A DNA stretch of 27,926 bases, taken from assembly GCA_031548645.1 (NCBI GenBank), contig JAVBQX010000327.1:1-27926 (forward strand), given 5' to 3'. How positions within the stretch are numbered: the first letter of the stretch is position 1; the number at the start of each line of letters is the position of its first letter. The stretch is from WRMR01 sp031548645 (GTDB lineage: Bacteria > Planctomycetota > Planctomycetia > Pirellulales > Thermoguttaceae). Shown in pieces: positions 22,928-27,926 of the stretch. The notes beneath the pieces were generated by a model that searched no databases, was not told where the DNA came from, and worked only from the letters and a program-made list of their open reading frames with translations. The translations under genes and the position numbers were made by a program.

Positions 22928-23400
22928 TGGACGAAAACACAAGCAACCCCTATGCCCCGCCGGAACCGGTGGAAGAAATGCCGGTTGTAAAAAAATCGAA
23001 ACCGGTAACGGCGTTCGGGTGTATGCAAATGGCATTGTTGGTTTTGGCGGCGGGTCCGTTTTTGTTTTGCATAGTTAGTCCGTTACTGCTGGAAGTTCGT
23101 GAAGGTTGGCAACACGCGCGGGCGTTTGCGTTTGTCGCGGCTTACGTTGGGGTATTTTTTCGCAAGGAATGGGCCTATTGGCTTTGTGCCGGCATTGCAT
23201 GCAGTTGGATCATACAAGTCGTATTGCGGCTTGAATACGCGACACCGAATCCCAATGAACCGGGATTGGTGGTCATTTTTTCGACATTTTATGCGGCGTT
23301 TGCGGTTTGGTCGGCTATCATTGCATTGCTTGCCGCCATTTGTGCGCTGACCTGTCGAAGACAAAAACGAAACGTTTTGAATGAAAACGCGGAGTCATGA
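22927..23400 (+). CDS. NPYAPP-motif membrane protein
   Basis: A 157-residue hypothetical membrane protein. It begins MDENTSNPYAPPEPVEE, the N-terminal NPYAPP motif found before the membrane segments of many small planctomycete proteins of unknown function. Four hydrophobic segments follow (about 31-55, 61-77, 82-99 and 113-141), then a basic tail (CRRQKRN). The start at 22927 overlaps the stop of the preceding ORF as TGATG, so translation is probably coupled. The next gene, an antitoxin, begins 13 bases after the stop. A second protein of the same type is encoded at 24958-25290. Confidence 0.78.
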   Translation: MDENTSNPYAPPEPVEEMPVVKKSKPVTAFGCMQMALLVLAAGPFLFCIVSPLLLEVREGWQHARAFAFVAAYVGVFFRKEWAYWLCAGIACSWIIQVVLRLEYATPNPNEPGLVVIFSTFYAAFAVWSAIIALLAAICALTCRRQKRNVLNENAES

Positions 23401-23413
23401 AGGGAGAATAATC

Positions 23414-23665
23414 ATGCAAACGGTTCGAACGATCATGGATTCCGAGCGACTGGTGCCGATCATTGAGCTTCCCGAGGATTTGCGACATCGGGAAGTGATG
23501 GTGATCGTGTTGGCCTATGATGAAATCGAACAACCGGAGAAATTTTTCCCACCGGAAAAAGGGATCAAGGGAATATTGAAGCAATATGCGAATCCGGCTC
23601 TGGCGGAGCAGGAAAAAGAAGCGTGGGCAAACGCCGTGAAGGAAAAACATGGTGAAACGTCATGA
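23414..23665 (+). CDS. VapB-like antitoxin
   Basis: An 83-residue protein beginning MQTVRTIMDSERLVPIIELP followed by a REVMVIVLAYDEIE strand, the pattern of short AbrB/DUF2281-type antitoxins: an N-terminal beta-rich dimerisation and DNA-binding part and a C-terminal tail (LKQYANPALAEQEKEAWANA) that would wrap the toxin. It should neutralise the PIN toxin encoded directly downstream and repress the pair's own promoter. AGGGAG stands seven bases before the ATG at 23414. Its stop overlaps the toxin start (ATGA), the classic toxin-antitoxin layout. The frame can be read from 23381, inside the previous gene, but that start has no binding site. Confidence 0.82.
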   Translation: MQTVRTIMDSERLVPIIELPEDLRHREVMVIVLAYDEIEQPEKFFPPEKGIKGILKQYANPALAEQEKEAWANAVKEKHGETS

Positions 23666-24045
23666 TCGCCATCTTCGACACAAACGCCTTGTTGCGTTGC
23701 ATTTTACTGGATGACAAGGAAACCGCAGAAGCCGTCGAAGAACGGATGAATCGCAAATTGTTTTTGGTTCCCACGGAAGTGATTGCGGAAATGGTTTATG
23801 TTTTGCTCAAGGTATACAAGATTGACCGCAAAACAATTGAAGCCGCCATCATTGCACTGCTACATCATGAGCACGCGACGACACCCGTCCGCCCCGTGAC
23901 GATGGAAGCCCTTCGTCTTTTTGGTGAGACGAAACTTGATTTCGTGGATTGCCTGATGGTCGGATACGCGAAGGTGCTCGGACACCGTGTGATCACATTC
24001 GACAAGGAATTGCAGAAATACGTGAATAAAATTTGGATTGAGTGA
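23662..24045 (+). CDS. vapC: PIN-domain ribonuclease toxin (VapC type)
   Basis: A 127-residue PIN-domain protein, the expected length for a VapC toxin. VapC toxins are Mg-dependent endoribonucleases, usually cutting tRNA or rRNA. The acidic site is complete: Asp6 in IAIFDTNALL, Glu39/Glu43 in PTEVIAEMVY, Asp93/Asp96 in LDFVDCLMVGYA and Asp114 in VITFDKEL. It overlaps the antitoxin gene by four bases. The pair lies between hdrC and hdrB on the same strand; a hairpin repeat at 24067-24084 follows it. The RNA target cannot be read from sequence. Confidence 0.92.
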   Translation: MIAIFDTNALLRCILLDDKETAEAVEERMNRKLFLVPTEVIAEMVYVLLKVYKIDRKTIEAAIIALLHHEHATTPVRPVTMEALRLFGETKLDFVDCLMVGYAKVLGHRVITFDKELQKYVNKIWIE

Positions 24046-24066
24046 CAACGTGACGTCATTGAAACA

Positions 24067-24084
24067 TGTCGAACAAGTTCGACC
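24067..24084. repeat. Hairpin repeat between vapC and hdrB
   Basis: TGTCGAACAAGTTCGACC contains the palindrome GTCGAAC-AA-GTTCGAC. The neighbouring bases CACTAACAGCATTTT resemble GGCTAACGGATTTT beside the copy at 7812-7829, and the stem changes compensate each other (GAGC..GCTC versus GAAC..GTTC). Confidence 0.6.
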
Positions 24085-24111
24085 ACTAACAGCATTTTTG
24101 GAAAATAAAAA

Positions 24112-24954
24112 ATGATCAAAATAGGATATTACCCCGGTTGTGCGTTGCACGGTTCGTCGAACGATTACGAGAAATCGGTGCGGGCGTGTTGTGAGAAACT
24201 CGACGTGACGCTTGCGGAACTCGATGATTGGATCTGTTGCGGGGCGTCGGGCGCGCACATGATCAACAAGAAACTCGGCACCGCGCTGCCGGCCCGAAAT
24301 CTTGGCATCGCGGAACGGGACGGCATCGACGAACTGCTGGCCCCGTGCCCGCTTTGTTCGATGGAACTGATCAAGGCGAACGCCAAGGTCACGGAATCGG
24401 ACGCGGTGCGGAAGGAGATTTCCGAGATCGTCGAGCTGCCCGTGACGGGCAATTGCGAGGTGTTGAACCTTGTGCAGATTTTTCAAAAGGTCGGGCTTGA
24501 TAAAATCGTCGCCATGACGACGAAAAAACTCGACGGGATGAAGCCGGCCTGTTATTACGGATGTCTTTTGACGCGGCCGCCGAAAACGCTGAATTTCGAC
24601 GACCCGGAACAGCCGTCGAGCATGGAAACGATCCTCGCGGCACTCGGCGCGGAGCCAATCGACTGGAATTACAAAACGGAATGTTGCGGGGCGGGCCTCA
24701 CGCTCGCCGACGGCAAGACGGTCGAAACGCTGGTCGGCAAAATCCTGAAAAACGCGAAGGAACACGGCGCGACCTGCATGGTGACCGCGTGCCCGATGTG
24801 CGGGGTGAACCTCGACATGAAACAGGCCGACACTGAAAAACGCCTCGGCGAAAAACTCGGACTCCCGGTCTATTACTTGTCCGACCTGGTCGGCCTCGCC
24901 CTGGGCATTTCCGAAAAAGACCTCGCGATCGACAAGCATTTTGTGAAGGTGTGA
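24112..24954 (+). CDS. hdrB: Heterodisulfide reductase subunit B-like protein
   Basis: A 280-residue protein with two cysteine-rich CCG domains that hold the noncubane 4Fe-4S clusters used for disulfide reduction in methanogen HdrB. First domain: Cys10 (YYPGC), Cys42/43 (WICCGAS), Cys79/82 (APCPLC). Second domain: Cys151 (YYGC), Cys191/192 (ECCGAG), Cys227/230 (ACPMC). All expected cysteines are present. It would form a complex with HdrC (21726) and HdrA (27789). In a non-methanogen the electron acceptor is unknown. The upstream GGAAAA is a weak ribosome binding site. The NPYAPP protein gene begins three bases after its stop, so the two are cotranscribed. Confidence 0.93.
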   Translation: MIKIGYYPGCALHGSSNDYEKSVRACCEKLDVTLAELDDWICCGASGAHMINKKLGTALPARNLGIAERDGIDELLAPCPLCSMELIKANAKVTESDAVRKEISEIVELPVTGNCEVLNLVQIFQKVGLDKIVAMTTKKLDGMKPACYYGCLLTRPPKTLNFDDPEQPSSMETILAALGAEPIDWNYKTECCGAGLTLADGKTVETLVGKILKNAKEHGATCMVTACPMCGVNLDMKQADTEKRLGEKLGLPVYYLSDLVGLALGISEKDLAIDKHFVKV

Positions 24955-24957
24955 AGC

Positions 24958-25290
24958 ATGAGCGACAATGACATGAACCACAACAATCCCTATGCACCGC
25001 CGGCATTGATTGCGGGAAAAAACATCAAAACACGACGATCAGGCAAAGGGCTTGGTGTATATTCGCTGTTTTTGGGAATCGCAGCGATAACAATACTCGT
25101 TTTATCATTGATAGGTGTGATTTACCCTTTTCATGCCGTCCTTTTTACGATCATATTTGTTGTGTTGGGAATTGCATTGGGGAAAAATGCTTTAAAATCA
25201 GACGAATACATTTACGCGATTGTTGGAATCCTGTTAAATGTTGCAACATTTGTGTTTTTACTATGGCTATTCCATTATCACACCGATTGA
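24958..25290 (+). CDS. NPYAPP-motif membrane protein
   Basis: A 110-residue hypothetical membrane protein with MSDNDMNHNNPYAPPALIAG at the N-terminus, then a basic stretch (KTRRSGKG) and hydrophobic segments at about 34-58, 62-77 and 86-105, resembling the short DUF4190-like two- or three-span proteins. It starts three bases after the hdrB stop. It shares the NPYAPP leader with the protein at 22927-23400 but not the rest of the sequence. Function unknown; possibly a membrane anchor or regulator, but nothing in the sequence links it to Hdr besides position. Confidence 0.78.
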   Translation: MSDNDMNHNNPYAPPALIAGKNIKTRRSGKGLGVYSLFLGIAAITILVLSLIGVIYPFHAVLFTIIFVVLGIALGKNALKSDEYIYAIVGILLNVATFVFLLWLFHYHTD

Positions 25291-25319
25291 GGATAAGTTT
25301 TGAATGAATAATCGGCCTC

Positions 25320-26441
25320 ATGAAACATAACATAAACACCGTCCCATTCCCGCAAACGGAGGGGATCAAATACGCCGGGTCGAAATTAAAATTGTTGCCG
25401 CGGATTTTGCGGTTGATCGGCGGGATGGACGCCCAAACGGTGCTCGACGGGTTCGCCGGGTCGACACGGGTTTCGCAGGCGTTGGCACAGTCGGCGGGTT
25501 ATCAGGTCACGGCGAACGACGTGGCGGTTTGGTCGAAGGTGCTGGCGACCTGTTATTTGAAAAATGAAAAGGAGCCGAACGATTACGTTTCGCTGATCGA
25601 GCATTTGAACGCCGTGCCGCCGCAAAACGGTTGGTTTTCGGAACATTACGGCGGTCACGTCAACGACGGTTCGTCGGTGCAACAGGACGGGCTGAAACGA
25701 CCGTGGCAGTTGCACAACACGCGAAAACTGGACGGCATCCGCGAGGAAATCGACCGGCTGAATTTGGATGAGGTCGAAAAGTGCGTGGCACTGACCAGTT
25801 TGATGCTCGCGCTCGATGAGGTGGACAGCACGCTCGGGCATTTCGTGTCGTATTTGGCCGATTGGTCGCCGCGGTCGTACAAGACGCTCGAATTGAAGGT
25901 GCCGAAACTTTGGGTCAACCGCGAACGGCATACCGTTTTGCACGAGGACGTTTTTGAAGCGATCAAAAACCGCACGTTCGATTTGGCGTATTTCGATCCG
26001 CCGTACGGGTCGAACAACGAAAAGATGCCCCCCTCGCGGGTGCGTTACATGTCGTATTACCACGTTTGGACGAGCGTTTGCCTGAACGACAGGCCGGAAC
26101 TGTTCGGCAAGGCGAAACGTCGCGTGGACACTTCGGACGTTGACGCGGCGTCGATTTTCGAGGAGTTTCGACGCGGTGAAAACGGCCGGTTCCTCGCGAT
26201 GGACGCGATTGACAAATTGATCGCGACCGTGAACGCGAAATACGTGTTGCTTTCGTACAGCAGCGGCGGCCGCGCGACGGCGGAGGAACTCGCCGAGACG
26301 TTGAAGCAAAACGGCCGCCTATTGGAAACGGTCGAAATCGACTACAAAAAAAACGTCATGGCCGAGATGAAATGGACGAACGAATGGCTCCGCGACGCCG
26401 AAAAACCGAACCGCGAGTTTTTGTTTTTGCTGGAGAAGTGA
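25320..26441 (+). CDS. D12-class DNA adenine N6-methyltransferase
   Basis: A 373-residue site-specific adenine methylase of the D12 (MethyltransfD12) class. The S-adenosylmethionine pocket is formed by IKYAGSKLKLLPRIL (residues 16-30) and VLDGFAGSTRVS (41-52); the catalytic motif is AYFDPPYGS (223-231), the DPPY form typical of adenine methylases. The target recognition region lies between (about 85-200) and cannot be assigned a sequence. The C-terminal part holds SYSSGGRATAEEL, then MAEMKWTNEWLRD. No ribosome binding site is evident. It may be an orphan methylase, a phage-type methylase or half of a restriction-modification system; no restriction nuclease is recognisable, though an AT-rich HEPN-type protein follows 78 bases later. 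It interrupts the hdrB-hdrA order, which suggests acquisition. Confidence 0.9.
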   Translation: MKHNINTVPFPQTEGIKYAGSKLKLLPRILRLIGGMDAQTVLDGFAGSTRVSQALAQSAGYQVTANDVAVWSKVLATCYLKNEKEPNDYVSLIEHLNAVPPQNGWFSEHYGGHVNDGSSVQQDGLKRPWQLHNTRKLDGIREEIDRLNLDEVEKCVALTSLMLALDEVDSTLGHFVSYLADWSPRSYKTLELKVPKLWVNRERHTVLHEDVFEAIKNRTFDLAYFDPPYGSNNEKMPPSRVRYMSYYHVWTSVCLNDRPELFGKAKRRVDTSDVDAASIFEEFRRGENGRFLAMDAIDKLIATVNAKYVLLSYSSGGRATAEELAETLKQNGRLLETVEIDYKKNVMAEMKWTNEWLRDAEKPNREFLFLLEK

Positions 26442-26519
26442 AATTATTCAGTCATTGATTATATCGACATTCCTAATACTTAACATTCGATTTAATTGGA
26501 AATACACGAAACAATTGCC

Positions 26520-27656
26520 ATGAAAAAAGTTGATTTATATAATTTTTCCTTCTTTAAAAACGATTGCCAATATAAAATTGGAAACAATATTACTCTAATT
26601 ATTCCACCAGACCATAAGAAACTTTGCGAGAATATATATCAAAGTGGAAGCCTTCAGACAAAAATGCAATGGAACTGTGAAAGAGGAGGCGAGTGTCATG
26701 TTGAATACACTCCTCCAAAGCCAGCGTCAGAGCCAATTGCAACTGCATATTTAGAGATTGACGATCAGAATGTATCTGATAAAAGTTTTTTAGCCATTGA
26801 GGAAATAGAGGATGATGGGATTCATGATTTATGTGAACTTTTAACTTTTTTCGGAGGTAGAAGGGTATTTGTAAATGACGATTGTGAACGGTACTGGCGA
26901 GAAATACAGTTTACCAATCCTTGGTTTGATATTCATCCATGTCAAATAATGCCTACGCTACAAAAAGCTTGGACACAAAGAGAGTGTTTATCTACCAATA
27001 ATCTTACAGTGGCCATTTTGCTCATAAATGCAACTACAACAAATATAGCACAAACAACCATTTTTCACCTTGCCACGGCTCTTAATATTGTTCACGATAA
27101 TTTTCCATCGGCTACTCCAACCAATATTAATATTGTTGATTTAACAGACAATGATAAAGAATTGTTAAAATCCGATATTTCGACAGTACTGGAAAATAGA
27201 ATTAGTGATACTCAACTGAGAGATTCTTACATTGCAAAAATTAATGCTTCTATTGCTTCAGGTTTAGGTGGCCCTATCGTTAAACTAAAAAATATCTTAT
27301 CTGAAATTGGTCTTTTGAACGCACAAAGCATAACCAAAGAAATCGAAAATAGAATTAAGTTTTTTAATTCTATTCGAAATAAAATCTTGCATACTGGAAA
27401 ATTTCCATCGCCGGTTCCCAATGGTGTATTTTCAGACACGAGCGACGATTTTAAAGTCGATGTAGTACCTTTTGTGTGCGATATTTTTTATACCATAAAT
27501 TTTCTGGCAATTTGCCATGTGCTTGGTATTAATATCGCCAATTCGCAAATGGCTTCAAAAGCAAAAGACTTTTTTGAAAAAGGTGTCAGACCAATGTGTT
27601 GTATAAAGAGTGATATGGCTTTATATGAACAATTGGAAAAAATGAATCCAAGTTAA
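26520..27656 (+). CDS. AT-rich hypothetical protein with HEPN-type RNxxxH motif
   Basis: A 378-residue protein of unknown function. The C-terminal part is helical and contains FFNSIRNKILHTG with Arg286 and His291, the Rx4H signature of HEPN ribonucleases, followed by helices VPFVCDIFYTINFLAICHVLG. The N-terminal half is predicted beta-rich and contains DLCELLTFFGGRRVFV, a type of segment seen in ApeA-like defence proteins with an N-terminal beta domain and C-terminal HEPN domain. This resemblance is by pattern only. Codon use is far more AT-rich than in the neighbours (many AAT, TTA, ATT), a sign of recent transfer. The ATG at 26520 is used although no ribosome binding site precedes it; a TTG at 26496 would add eight residues. 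It sits between the methylase and hdrA. Confidence 0.72.
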   Translation: MKKVDLYNFSFFKNDCQYKIGNNITLIIPPDHKKLCENIYQSGSLQTKMQWNCERGGECHVEYTPPKPASEPIATAYLEIDDQNVSDKSFLAIEEIEDDGIHDLCELLTFFGGRRVFVNDDCERYWREIQFTNPWFDIHPCQIMPTLQKAWTQRECLSTNNLTVAILLINATTTNIAQTTIFHLATALNIVHDNFPSATPTNINIVDLTDNDKELLKSDISTVLENRISDTQLRDSYIAKINASIASGLGGPIVKLKNILSEIGLLNAQSITKEIENRIKFFNSIRNKILHTGKFPSPVPNGVFSDTSDDFKVDVVPFVCDIFYTINFLAICHVLGINIANSQMASKAKDFFEKGVRPMCCIKSDMALYEQLEKMNPS

Positions 27657-27788
27657 GAATGATATTTTGCAATGGTAGTAATACTTATTCATTGGTGAGA
27701 TAAACAATCATCGCAATTACCTCAATTGGTTATTATTGACGAACTGTAATTAACATTGACATTAAGATAACGTATTGGAACATTAACC

Positions 27789-27926
27789 ATGAAAATAGGC
27801 GTATTTACGTGTTGGTGCGGTGAGAACATCGCGAGGAATGTCGATTGTGAAAAAGTGGCCGAGGAAATCGGGAAACTGCCGGGGGTGCATTGTTCGCTCT
27901 CGTACAAGTACATGTGCAGCGAGCCG
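27789..27926 (+). CDS. hdrA: Heterodisulfide reductase subunit A, N-terminal part (cut by window end)
   Basis: The first 46 codons of HdrA, the flavin and Fe-S subunit that performs electron bifurcation in Hdr complexes. It reads MKIGVFTCWCGENIARNVDC, then EKVAEEIGKLPGV and SYKYMCSEP, matching the HdrA N-terminal motif (VFxCxCGxNI) with Cys8, Cys10 and the later YMCS. The frame is open to the window end. It completes the hdrC, hdrB, hdrA order across 6 kb. The 132-base gap upstream has a TTGACA (27754-27759) but no good -10 at the right distance, so its own promoter is uncertain. Confidence 0.88.
   Translation, partial: MKIGVFTCWCGENIARNVDCEKVAEEIGKLPGVHCSLSYKYMCSEP

Overview
The window (27.9 kb) looks like chromosomal DNA of an anaerobic member of the Planctomycetota. 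The grounds are a DUF1559 prepilin-like protein followed by a small carboxypeptidase-regulatory-like lipoprotein, two small membrane proteins that begin with an NPYAPP motif, a large single-span TPR protein, and outer-membrane/lipid A genes (ompH, lpxC). Heterodisulfide-reductase genes (hdrC, hdrB, start of hdrA), an aldo/keto reductase with two 4Fe-4S clusters and a GH9-type glycanase suggest an anaerobic polysaccharide degrader, perhaps from a gut or digester. The phylum is well supported by gene content; the habitat is inference.

Layout. 1-622: the C-terminal end of ilvD (+). 683-10904: a mostly minus-strand block read right to left: ompH, lpxC, a Gfo/Idh dehydrogenase, a UPF0210/DUF711 protein, the TPR protein, the DUF1559 protein and the lipoprotein. 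11356-12483: Fe-S aldo/keto reductase (+). 12750-14914 (-): birA, then rpsL-rpsG. 15028-18801 (+): a secreted GH9 plus polysaccharide-deacetylase fusion, then a URO-D-like protein. 19011-19196 (+): a small protein with a good ribosome binding site. 19451-21367 (+): accB-accC, the biotin carrier and biotin carboxylase; birA in this window would biotinylate AccB. 21726-27926 (+): hdrC, hdrB and hdrA in the expected order but separated by foreign-looking or small genes. Between hdrC and hdrB lie small membrane proteins, an antitoxin-like ORF and a vapBC toxin-antitoxin pair. Between hdrB and hdrA lie a second NPYAPP membrane protein, a D12-class DNA adenine methylase and an AT-rich protein with a HEPN-type RNxxxH motif.

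Intergenic DNA carries several imperfect inverted repeats (6011-6193, 7675-7768, 12537-12602), a short hairpin repeat present twice (7812-7829 and 24067-24084) and ordinary terminators. Promoters close to the sigma70 consensus can be seen before the TPR gene, rpsL, the GH9 gene, accB and hdrC; the one for hdrC is a perfect match.

The points most worth a second look are the out-of-frame 13-G tract at the start of the DUF1559 gene (slipped-strand switch or base-call error), the methylase/HEPN pair inside the hdr locus, two apparent -1 frameshifts at T-runs in neighbouring small genes, the natural Arg at position 88 of ribosomal protein S12, and the palindromic intergenic elements.
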